DNA of 64,000 bases from JAGGAG01 sp964638035. GTDB lineage: Bacteria; Gemmatimonadota; Gemmatimonadetes; Gemmatimonadales; GWC2-71-9. The stretch lies in NCBI GenBank assembly GCA_964638035.1, contig CAZWXD010000008.1:1-64000 (forward strand), given 5' to 3'. Each line of letters begins with the position of its first letter. The stretch's first letter is position 1. This document shows, one piece after another, positions 8,422 to 15,850 of the stretch. The notes under the pieces were generated by a model. That model saw nothing but the letters and a program-made list of their open reading frames with translations, was not told where the DNA came from and did not search any database. Position numbers and translations under genes: made by a program.

Positions 8422-9023
8422 CGGTCAATCTCCTGCAGGGCGCGCTCCAGGCGCCGGAGTTCCTCCTCCGGCACGCCATCGGTTGCCGCAGGAGCCGCAG
8501 GCGGCTCCGCTGCCACCGCGAGCGCGGGACGGGCCAGGCGCCGCTTCAACACCCACGCCACGACGCCCCCAGCCACGGCGATCGCGATCCCCGGAACGAC
8601 ATACCCGGCGACATTGAATCCCTCGGGCCTGGGCGCCATCAGGATCTTCTCGCCGTACTTCGCGACGAAGGCGTCAACGATCTCCTGGTCCGACGTGCCC
8701 GCCTCGGCGAGCGCAACGACCTCGCGGTGCAGCGCCGGGGAGTAGGTACAGCTGAAGTCGGTGGTCCGGCAGGTGAAGATGTCGAGGGTGCAGCCGCAGG
8801 TGCACTGCAGCCGCTGCTCCAGTGCACGAATGCGCGCGTCGTTGTCACCTTCCACCGTGGGCACGCGCGCGCGGCCCGCCACGCCGGGGTTGAAGAGTTC
8901 GCCCACGGCGCCGCTTCCGGCGCGCGGGCTTGCGGGCGCAGGGCTCCCCTGCTGCGCCGCCGCACCGCCAGCCCCCAGGGCGCTCCCGCCCACGACCAGC
9001 AACCAGGTGCGACGATCCAGCAT
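8418..9023 (-). CDS. ccmH: CcmH/NrfF-type cytochrome c maturation thiol protein (variant Cys motif)
   Basis: About 201 residues from ATG 9023 (signal MLDRRTWLLVVGGSALGAGG); a second ATG at 9044 would overlap the ccmF stop. The core matches the CcmH family (EIVDAFVAKYGEKILMAPRP and a following membrane helix VPGIAIAVAGGVVAWVL). The thiol site is not the usual LRCxxCQ; it reads LQCTCGCTLDIFTCRTTDFS followed by C, giving three Cys in CxCxC spacing plus two more. CcmH normally keeps the apocytochrome CXXCH thiols reduced before heme attachment. The family call is firm, but the redox chemistry of this site is uncertain. Confidence 0.85.
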   Translation of the reverse strand: MLDRRTWLLVVGGSALGAGGAAAQQGSPAPASPRAGSGAVGELFNPGVAGRARVPTVEGDNDARIRALEQRLQCTCGCTLDIFTCRTTDFSCTYSPALHREVVALAEAGTSDQEIVDAFVAKYGEKILMAPRPEGFNVAGYVVPGIAIAVAGGVVAWVLKRRLARPALAVAAEPPAAPAATDGVPEEELRRLERALQEIDR

Positions 9024-9033
9024 GCGCCCAGCG

Positions 9034-11085
9034 TCAGGGGGCATGCGATACACTCGTGAGCTCGGCGCCGTACCCCGGCTCGGTGACGCGGCTCCGGCCA
9101 ACGGGAGCCCCGCCGCCCGGCCACATCGTCACCAGGCCCCCAATCACCAGGATGAACCCGCCGGCCCACACCCACCACACGAGCGGGTTGAGGTTGAAGC
9201 GGTACACCGCCTCTTCCGTCCCGTTCACCGCGCCCGCGAAGACCACGTAGATGTCCTCACGCAGTCCGCTGCGGATGCCCACCTCGGTCGAGGGCTCGAA
9301 GCTCGCCTCTTCGGCGCCCAGGGCGCCGGTGGTGAAGTGCTGCCGCTTCTCGGAGGTGATGCGGCCATCGGGCTTGCCGTTCCGGGTCACCTCGACGGTC
9401 GCGGCAGAGACGTACCGGTTCCTCTCCTTGAACTGCGAGATCCCGACGTGGGTGAACTGGTAGGTGTCGCCGAAGGCGCTGCGAAGTTCCACCGACTCGC
9501 CCGGCTTGAGCGTGGCCTCGCGCTCCACCTTGAAGGCCATCCCGGCAAACGCCACGAAGTAGGTCAGGATGCCGAGGTGGACCAGGTAGCCGCCGTACCG
9601 CCGGCGATTCCGGGCCACCAGGCTGCCGAGTGCGGCCACCGGTCCCTCGCCGTACATGCGCATGCGGGCACGGGTGCCGCGCCAGAACTCCTGCGCGATG
9701 GTCCCGAGGACGAAGGCCGCAAGGCCCCAGGTCATGAGCGGGCCCAGGCCGCGGACACCCAGCACCACCAGCAACGCGGTCGCCACCAGGCCGGTGGCCA
9801 CTGGCGCCACGAACTGGCGCTGGAGGTTGGCGGTGGAGGCCTTGCGCCAGGCGATGAGCGGCCCGATGCCGGTGAGCGCCAGGAGCAGGAGCCCCAGGGG
9901 GAAGTTGACCCGGTTGTAGAAGGGTGGCCCCACCGTGATCTTGGTGCCCCGCACTGCCTCCGACAGGATGGGGAAGAGCGTCCCCCAGAGGACGGAGAAC
10001 GCAATGCCCACCAGCAGGAGGTTGTTGAACAGGAACGCCGATTCGCGGCTCACCATGGAATCGAGCTCGACGTCGGCCTCGAGGGCGGGCCAGCGGGTGT
10101 AGAGCAGCGTGTAAGAGAGGATCGCCGCGAAGACCAGGAACGCGAGGAAGAAGTACCCCACGTTTGACTGGGTGAAGCTGTGCACGCTGGCGATGACGCC
10201 CGAGCGGGTGATGAAGGTGCCGAAGATGCTGAGCAGGAAGGTCCCCACCACCAGCGCCAGGTTCCAGCGCTTCAGCATCCCCCGCTTCTCCTGGATCATG
10301 ACGGAGTGGAGGAAGGCCGTCATGGTGAGCCAGGGCAGGAGGCTCGCATTCTCCACCGGGTCCCACGCCCAGTAGCCGCCCCATCCCAGCTCCACGTAGG
10401 CCCACCACATCCCGAGCGTGATCCCGATGCTGAGGAAGAGCCAGGAGACCAGCGTCCACTTGCGGATGGCGTGGATCCAGCCGGTGTCGAGCCGCCGGGA
10501 GAGGAGCGCCGCGATGGCGAAGGCGAAGGGGATGGTGATGCTGATGTACCCCAGGTAGAGCATCGGGGGATGGATCATCATCCCCGGGTTCTGGAGCTGC
10601 GGGTTGAGGCCGCGGCCGTCGGCTGGCGTGAACGGGAGCCGCTCGAAGGGATTGGCCCCCGAGAACAGCATCACCGCCACGAAGAAGACGGTGACCGTGC
10701 TGGTGACCCCGGCCACGTAGGGCATCAGCGACGCGTAGCGGCGGGGTGTCAACCATTGGGCCAGCGCGGCAAAGAGGGCGAGCACCACGGCCCAGAAGAG
10801 CAGCGACCCCTTCTGGCCCGCCCAGAACGCGGAGACCAGGTACCCCGCGGGCAGGTTCCGCGAGGTGTAGGCCCACACGTACTCGATGTTGAAGTCGTGG
10901 GTGACGATGCCCTTCCACAGGGCCACCGAGGCCACGACCAGCGCCGCGAAGACCGCGTACACCGAGCGCGTGATGGAGAGTTCGATGTCGGGGCGGTCGA
11001 GCCAGCGGTTGGAGAACGCCAGGACCGCACCCCAGAGCCCGAAGAGGAGCGCAGCCCAGAGGGCGAAGCTGCCAAGGAGGGTCAT
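9034..11085 (-). CDS. ccmF: CcmF, cytochrome c heme lyase subunit
   Basis: 683 residues with about 13-15 membrane helices. The heme-handling WWD-type signature is clear in the stretch WGGYWAWDPVENASLLPWL, followed by TAFLHSVMIQEKRG. Length and the C-terminal periplasmic domain (VEREATLKPGESVEL region) match CcmF. It ligates heme delivered by CcmE to the CXXCH Cys residues at the periplasmic face. It lies 7 bases after ccmE and before ccmH, in one operon. The neighbouring cytochromes would need about 54 ligations per set, a heavy load for this enzyme. Confidence 0.97.
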   Translation of the reverse strand: MTLLGSFALWAALLFGLWGAVLAFSNRWLDRPDIELSITRSVYAVFAALVVASVALWKGIVTHDFNIEYVWAYTSRNLPAGYLVSAFWAGQKGSLLFWAVVLALFAALAQWLTPRRYASLMPYVAGVTSTVTVFFVAVMLFSGANPFERLPFTPADGRGLNPQLQNPGMMIHPPMLYLGYISITIPFAFAIAALLSRRLDTGWIHAIRKWTLVSWLFLSIGITLGMWWAYVELGWGGYWAWDPVENASLLPWLTMTAFLHSVMIQEKRGMLKRWNLALVVGTFLLSIFGTFITRSGVIASVHSFTQSNVGYFFLAFLVFAAILSYTLLYTRWPALEADVELDSMVSRESAFLFNNLLLVGIAFSVLWGTLFPILSEAVRGTKITVGPPFYNRVNFPLGLLLLALTGIGPLIAWRKASTANLQRQFVAPVATGLVATALLVVLGVRGLGPLMTWGLAAFVLGTIAQEFWRGTRARMRMYGEGPVAALGSLVARNRRRYGGYLVHLGILTYFVAFAGMAFKVEREATLKPGESVELRSAFGDTYQFTHVGISQFKERNRYVSAATVEVTRNGKPDGRITSEKRQHFTTGALGAEEASFEPSTEVGIRSGLREDIYVVFAGAVNGTEEAVYRFNLNPLVWWVWAGGFILVIGGLVTMWPGGGAPVGRSRVTEPGYGAELTSVSHAP

Positions 11086-11092
11086 GACCCGG

Positions 11093-11515
11093 TCACGCCG
11101 CGGCGGCGTCCTTCAGCTCGGCCTCGTAGCGCGAGCCGCACTTCGCAAAGACCTCGGTGGCGTGGAAGACCCCGTCGCGCCCCAGGCGTCCCTCGACGAT
11201 GACCTCGATGTCGTTGGCATCGGTGAACGTATCGGGCACGATGCCGCGGTAGCTGACCGGGTACTCCTGCGCGCCGTCGCTCACCACGAAGTCCACCTGC
11301 TGCGTGGCCGCATCCCGCCGGATGGTACCCGGCTTCACCTTGGCGCCGAGCTTGAGGCCCACGTCGTAGAAGCTGGCGTCGGCGGCCGTCCGCGACGCGA
11401 GCTCGGTTGGAGTGAGGAAATAGACGCCCGTCTCCTTCACGCCCTGCATAATGAGGAACGCCACGCTGCCCACGATGAGGGCCGCGCCGATGATGAACTT
11501 GGTGCCCGCCTTCAC
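11093..11515 (-). CDS. ccmE: CcmE heme chaperone, Cys (CxxxY) variant
   Basis: 140 residues from GTG 11515, which overlaps the stop of the upstream gene. An N-terminal anchor (FIIGAALIVGSVAFLIMQG) leads to the OB-fold domain (GAKVKPGTIRRD, VIVEGRLGRDGVFHATEVFA). In classical CcmE the heme-binding His sits in AKHDE with Tyr four residues later (HxxxY). Here the site reads FAKCGSRYEAE, so the His is replaced by Cys (codon 11138-11140) with the Tyr kept: CxxxY. This variant is known from some archaea and sulfate reducers, and was described as a System I form without CcmH. Here a CcmH-like gene is in the same operon. Confidence 0.93.
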   Translation of the reverse strand: MKAGTKFIIGAALIVGSVAFLIMQGVKETGVYFLTPTELASRTAADASFYDVGLKLGAKVKPGTIRRDAATQQVDFVVSDGAQEYPVSYRGIVPDTFTDANDIEVIVEGRLGRDGVFHATEVFAKCGSRYEAELKDAAAA

Positions 11516-12297
11516 ATAGTCCCCTTTCCGGGCGCCCCGCTGCCCGATGCCTCCAATATACGCTGGCGGAACTGCTCCACCGCCCGGGCGTGCTCGCCAT
11601 ACTCCGGGCGCTTCGCCGCCATTTCGGCGTCGTAGTGCGAGAGGAACGCCTGCTCCGCCTTCCCGCGGGCCGCATCGTCCTTCTGCCACCGGGACACCGA
11701 CGCGCGCACCATGTACCCGAAGAGGTGCCCCGGCAGCACCAGCAGGATGCTGTCGGCCTGGGCCGCGGCCGCCCCCGCCTGCCCGGTGTGCATCTGCATC
11801 ATGGCAAGGTGATACCGGGCATCGGCGTCCACCGTGTCGAGCTGCTGGAAGGCCATGGTCGCCATCGGGAGGAATTGCGAGACCGTGGCTTCGTCGCCCG
11901 ATTCGGACGCCGCCATGACCCGGTTGTAGAGCCGGTCGAACCGTTCCTTGGGCGACATGCTGCTGATGTCGGGTGGGGTGCCTGCCGCGGCCGCCGGCTC
12001 GCCGACGGTCGGTACCACCGGAGCGGAGCCGCCCGGTTCCCGCCGGGCCAGGAAGGCGATGAGGATGCCCAGCAGGGCCAGGGTGGCCGCCCCGGCGGCG
12101 ATCCAGCCGGTCCGGTCCCCTCGCGCCACGCCGCCCGCCGGGGCGCCGCAGCCAGGACAGAAACGGTCGCCGGGCGAGCGGTTCCGGCCACACCCGGTGC
12201 ACCGATCCCCGCCCAGGCTGGCGCCGCAGGCACCGCAGAACCGACCGCCAGCCCGCGCACCGCAGGACGGGCAGGACATCAGGGGGGTGTTCGTCAC
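11512..12297 (-). CDS. Double zinc-ribbon, membrane-anchored TPR-like protein
   Basis: 261 residues, first gene of the ccm operon. The GTG start at 12297 is preceded by GAGGAG on the minus strand. Residues 8-55 hold four CxxC pairs (CPSC, CGAC, CTGC, CPGC), i.e. two zinc ribbons on the cytoplasmic side. A membrane helix follows (WIAAGAATLALLGILIAFLA), then a periplasmic helical region with TPR character (DARYHLAMMQMHTGQAGAAA, SILLVLPGHLFGYMVRASVS). It may supply the TPR function missing from the short CcmI-like protein at the other end of the operon. That role is inferred from context only. Confidence 0.65.
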   Translation of the reverse strand: MTNTPLMSCPSCGARAGGRFCGACGASLGGDRCTGCGRNRSPGDRFCPGCGAPAGGVARGDRTGWIAAGAATLALLGILIAFLARREPGGSAPVVPTVGEPAAAAGTPPDISSMSPKERFDRLYNRVMAASESGDEATVSQFLPMATMAFQQLDTVDADARYHLAMMQMHTGQAGAAAAQADSILLVLPGHLFGYMVRASVSRWQKDDAARGKAEQAFLSHYDAEMAAKRPEYGEHARAVEQFRQRILEASGSGAPGKGTM

Positions 12298-12371
12298 GGC
12301 GACTCCTCGCTCAGGGCCCGGGTTCGACTCGCGCAGGAGGATAACGGGTTGGCGCCTTCAGGATTCCTTCA

Positions 12372-12400
12372 TGGACCCTTCCACGGCCGCACGTTATACT
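12372..12400 (+). promoter_or_regulatory. Candidate sigma70-type promoter of the multiheme cytochrome operon
   Basis: TGGACC (12372-12377), a 17-base spacer and TATACT (12395-12400) lie 83 bases before the first cytochrome ATG. The -10 box matches the consensus at 5 of 6 positions. Directly downstream is a small inverted repeat (CTAC TCC GTAG) that could be an operator. It faces away from the ccm operon. Confidence 0.55.
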
Positions 12401-12482
12401 ACTCCGTAGAAGTACGGGCTCCCGCGCCCTGGGTGCCCCCGTGGTCCCTCCATCCGCAGGACACCCGCTGTCCGAGGCAATC

Positions 12483-14096
12483 ATGGTGCGTTCCGTCCGC
12501 GTGCCCCGCCTGCTGGTTGTGGCCGCCCTGTTCCTGGCGGCCGCGTGCACCGACACCGAGACCGTCTATGTGGAACGGCCCACGTTCAATCCACCGCCGG
12601 ATTCGGTCAACGGATTCCTGGGCCTGTACACGGTGAGCACCAACGCCACCACGTGCGGTAACTGCCACGCAGGCACCCAGGGACAGTGGGCCGGCAGCGG
12701 CCATGCCGATGCGTACCAGGGCCTCGTGGGCAACGTCCCCTCCGCCGGCGCAACATGCTTCCCCTGCCATACCGTGAGCGAGAACGGGAACCGCATTGGC
12801 CTGACGGGGAATCCGGGCGGCTGGAACGTGGTGCAGGATTCGGTGTACCGGAACGTGCAATGCGAGAGCTGCCATGGCCCCGGCCTGGCACATGCCGAAG
12901 TAGCCGACGATCCAGCCAATGTCCCGCTGGCCAGGGTGGGCCTGCGCGACAGCGCCGCCTCCTGTGCCGGGTGCCACTCGGGCACGCACCACCCGTTCGT
13001 GGAGCAGTGGGCCGCATCCGGTCACGCGGACTCGGCCGGTATGGCCTACCCGGCGTCCAATCCCAATTGCGTCGGCTGCCATGAGGGGCGCGCAATCATC
13101 CGCCGGTTCAGCGGCCAGACGAGCAACTATGTGGAGCTCACCTACCCGGCCTCGGACAACATGACCATCACCTGTGCGGTCTGCCACGATCCGCACGGGA
13201 GCCCCAATTCGGCGCAGCTCCGGGCGCCCATCAATACCCAGGACATCACCAGCAACCTGTGCATGCAGTGCCACAACCGGAACGCGCAGCCCACGGCCTC
13301 CTACACCCTCGGAAGCAAGGGCCCCCACAGCGCCCAGGGTGGGGTCTACCTGGGCAGGGGCGCGGGCTGGTACCCTCCCGGCTTCTCGGTGGACACGAGC
13401 CTCATCTACCAAACGACGCACCTGGGCGGCAACCCGCGCCTCTGCGCCGGCTGTCACGTGGCGAAGTTCGAGGTGACCGACCCGGCGACCGGGGCGCACG
13501 TGTTCAGCTCCACCGGGCACCTGTTCTCGCCCAACCCCTGCCTCAACGGCAGCGGCATCCCCACCGTGGACACGACCTGTGCCTACACCGCCACGGCACG
13601 GAGCTGGGCGGGCTGCACCACCAGCGGCTGCCACACGGCGACGGCGGCCGCCGCCCTCTTTAACACGCTCTCGGGCGAGGTGGATGTCCTGGCCAACACG
13701 CTGTGGACCGACCTGAACGGCAACCAGGTGCTCGATGCCGCACCGACCGACGGCGGCCTGCTGGCGACGGTGCGGTCCAATTACCCCGGTGACAACACGG
13801 CGGCATTCTGCTGTTCCAGCGGCGCGCCGGCCGACAACTACCTCTCGCCGGCCGAGGGCGCCCTGTTCAACGCCCAGATGCTGGGGAAGGACCTGTACGG
13901 CCACAATGACGGATCGCATGGCGTCCACAACTCGGCGTTCTACAAGGCACTGCTCGCGGCCACCATTGCCTCGCTGCAGGACAGCTACGGCCTGGCCCGG
14001 GTCGCTCCCAACGTGGCCGACTTGATGGACCGGTCGCTGCGTCACCCGGCCGTTCGCTACACCCCGGGAGCTGGCCGCACGGTTTCGGCCAGGTAG
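12483..14096 (+). CDS. Nine-heme c-type cytochrome lipoprotein (paralogue 1)
   Basis: 537 residues from ATG 12483. The signal VRSVRVPRLLVVAALFLAAAC gives a lipobox Cys (LAAAC then Thr), so the protein is membrane-anchored and possibly surface-exposed. Eight CXXCH motifs are visible (CGNCH, CFPCH, CESCH, CAGCH, CVGCH, CAVCH, CMQCH, CAGCH) plus one CX4CH (CTTSGCH), giving nine likely hemes. Many extra His are available as distal ligands. The VQCESCHGPGLAH stretch recalls cytochrome c554-type folds. Towards the C-terminus WTDLNGNQVLD has the DxNxNxxxD spacing of a dockerin/EF-hand calcium loop. It is the first gene of the conduit operon, and the next gene is a close paralogue. Confidence 0.9.
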   Translation: MVRSVRVPRLLVVAALFLAAACTDTETVYVERPTFNPPPDSVNGFLGLYTVSTNATTCGNCHAGTQGQWAGSGHADAYQGLVGNVPSAGATCFPCHTVSENGNRIGLTGNPGGWNVVQDSVYRNVQCESCHGPGLAHAEVADDPANVPLARVGLRDSAASCAGCHSGTHHPFVEQWAASGHADSAGMAYPASNPNCVGCHEGRAIIRRFSGQTSNYVELTYPASDNMTITCAVCHDPHGSPNSAQLRAPINTQDITSNLCMQCHNRNAQPTASYTLGSKGPHSAQGGVYLGRGAGWYPPGFSVDTSLIYQTTHLGGNPRLCAGCHVAKFEVTDPATGAHVFSSTGHLFSPNPCLNGSGIPTVDTTCAYTATARSWAGCTTSGCHTATAAAALFNTLSGEVDVLANTLWTDLNGNQVLDAAPTDGGLLATVRSNYPGDNTAAFCCSSGAPADNYLSPAEGALFNAQMLGKDLYGHNDGSHGVHNSAFYKALLAATIASLQDSYGLARVAPNVADLMDRSLRHPAVRYTPGAGRTVSAR

Positions 14097-14112
14097 GCAC
14101 ACCCCGAACGCG

Positions 14113-14215
14113 CCGGCCATCAGGTGGCCGGTGGGTTCCTGACGGGCAACGCCCTTGTGCCGTGTGCCTGGCCCTGTAGGTTGAATCAGGCGGGTCCGAA
14201 GCAATGCGGACCCGC
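14113..14215 (+). promoter_or_regulatory. Two stem-loops between the paralogous cytochrome genes
   Basis: The 149-base gap after the first cytochrome holds two hairpins: CCGGCCA/TGGCCGG (14113-14131) and a perfect 9-bp stem GCGGGTCCG/CGGACCCGC with an 8-base loop (14190-14215). Neither has a T-run. Between them is a weak promoter-like pair (TTGTGC 14155, TAGGTT 14177, 16 apart). They may set different mRNA levels for the two paralogues. Confidence 0.35.
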
Positions 14216-14245
14216 GTCGCCACCACGGCCCCCATCCAAGAAATC

Positions 14246-15850
14246 ATGGTCCACTTCGCGTTCCACCGTGCCCGGGTCGTCCCGCTGCTCCTGGTCCTGG
14301 CGGTTGCCTGCACGGACAGCGACTCCGTGACGGTACCCCGTCCTCCGTTCAACCCTCCGCCTGATGAGGTGAATGGGTTCCTGGGGCTCTTCGACGCCGC
14401 CACCAACCAGACGACGTGCGGGAGTTGCCACGTGGGCCTGCAAGGCGAGTGGGTCGCGACCGGGCACGCTCGCGCCTACGAGGGGTTGGTGGGGAACGTC
14501 GCCGCACCGCAGCCCTCGTGCTTCGGGTGCCACACCCTGAGCGAGAAGGGCAATGCGGTGGGGCTGACGGGTAACCCTGGTGGGTGGAACGTGGTGCAGC
14601 ACGCAGCGTACCACAACGTGCAATGCGAGAGTTGCCACGGTCCGGGGCTGGCGCACGTGCGAGTTCCGGACAACACCACCAACCAGCCGCTGGCGAGGGT
14701 GGGCCTGCGGGACTCGGCGGCGTCATGTGCTGCCTGCCACTCGGGGGCGCACCAGCCCTTCGTGGAGCAATGGGCGGCCTCGGGACATGCCGACTCCGTC
14801 GGGATGGCCGGGCCCGCCGCCAACCCCAGCTGCGTGGGCTGTCACGAGGGCCGGGCGGTGATCCGGCGGTTCACGGGGAAGGCAAGTAACTATGTGGAGC
14901 GCGACTACCCGGTCGCCGACAACATGACCATCACCTGTGCGGTTTGCCACGACCCGCACGGGAGCCCGTACAGTGCCAGCCTCCGGCAGCCGATCGACAA
15001 CCCGGACATCACGGTCAACCTCTGCATGCAGTGCCACAACCGGAACAGCCAGCCCGGGGTGACCTTCACCGTCGGGTCGTCCGGACCCCATGCCTCCCAG
15101 GGCGGGGTGTACCTGGGAACGGGCGCCGGCTGGCTCCCGCCGGGCTTCGGGTTCGATACAACGCTCATTTACCAGACCACCCACCTGGGCGGGAACCCGA
15201 AGCTCTGTGCCGGGTGCCACGTGGCGCGGTTCGACGTGACCGACCCGGAGACAGGCTCCCACGTCTTCAGCTCAACCGGCCACCTCTTCTCGCCCAACCC
15301 CTGCCTCGATGCCAACGGGGTCCCATCCGCGGAACGTGATTGCCCGTACACGGAGACGGCGCGCAGCTGGGCCGGGTGCACCACAAGCGGCTGCCACGCG
15401 GCCGGGGCGGCAGCGGCGCTCATGCGCTCCCTCGATGCCAACATCACGCTCCTGCTGAACCAGCTCTGGATCGACCGGAACACCAATGGCGTCCTCGACC
15501 CCGATCCGGTGGATGGCGGTGACCTGGCAGTCATCCGGGCCAATTTTCCGGGCAACGATTCCCAGGCCTTCTGCTGTTCGGGCGGCGCGGCATCCGACAA
15601 TGTCCTGTCGGTGGCGGAGGGCGCCCTCTTCAACTCCCTGATGTTCGGCCGGTACACCAATCGGCGCGATGGCTCACGGGGCGTGCACAACTCGGCGTTC
15701 TACCGCAGCCTGCTGGCGGCGACGATCACCTCGGTGCGCGCCACGTATCCCGCGTCCATTCGCGCACCGCTCCCGTCCGACGTGGCCCGGGAGGTGGATG
15801 CGGCCCTCGCGATTCCTTCCGTGCGGTTCACGCGGCGCCCCGCCCCATGA
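14246..15850 (+). CDS. Nine-heme c-type cytochrome lipoprotein (paralogue 2)
   Basis: 534 residues from ATG 14246, collinear with the preceding cytochrome over its whole length. Shared blocks include VQCESCHGPGLAH, LARVGLRDSAASCA, FVEQWAASGHADS, NMTITCAVCHDPHGSP and HVFSSTGHLFSPNPCL. The lipoprotein signal ends LLVLAVAC then Thr. It has eight CXXCH motifs (CGSCH, CFGCH, CESCH, CAACH, CVGCH, CAVCH, CMQCH, CAGCH) plus CTTSGCH. The calcium-loop-like segment is also kept (WIDRNTNGVLD). This is a tandem duplication with both copies intact, which suggests stacked or alternative electron carriers. The stop overlaps the ATG of the 20-heme gene (ATGA). Confidence 0.9.
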   Translation: MVHFAFHRARVVPLLLVLAVACTDSDSVTVPRPPFNPPPDEVNGFLGLFDAATNQTTCGSCHVGLQGEWVATGHARAYEGLVGNVAAPQPSCFGCHTLSEKGNAVGLTGNPGGWNVVQHAAYHNVQCESCHGPGLAHVRVPDNTTNQPLARVGLRDSAASCAACHSGAHQPFVEQWAASGHADSVGMAGPAANPSCVGCHEGRAVIRRFTGKASNYVERDYPVADNMTITCAVCHDPHGSPYSASLRQPIDNPDITVNLCMQCHNRNSQPGVTFTVGSSGPHASQGGVYLGTGAGWLPPGFGFDTTLIYQTTHLGGNPKLCAGCHVARFDVTDPETGSHVFSSTGHLFSPNPCLDANGVPSAERDCPYTETARSWAGCTTSGCHAAGAAAALMRSLDANITLLLNQLWIDRNTNGVLDPDPVDGGDLAVIRANFPGNDSQAFCCSGGAASDNVLSVAEGALFNSLMFGRYTNRRDGSRGVHNSAFYRSLLAATITSVRATYPASIRAPLPSDVAREVDAALAIPSVRFTRRPAP

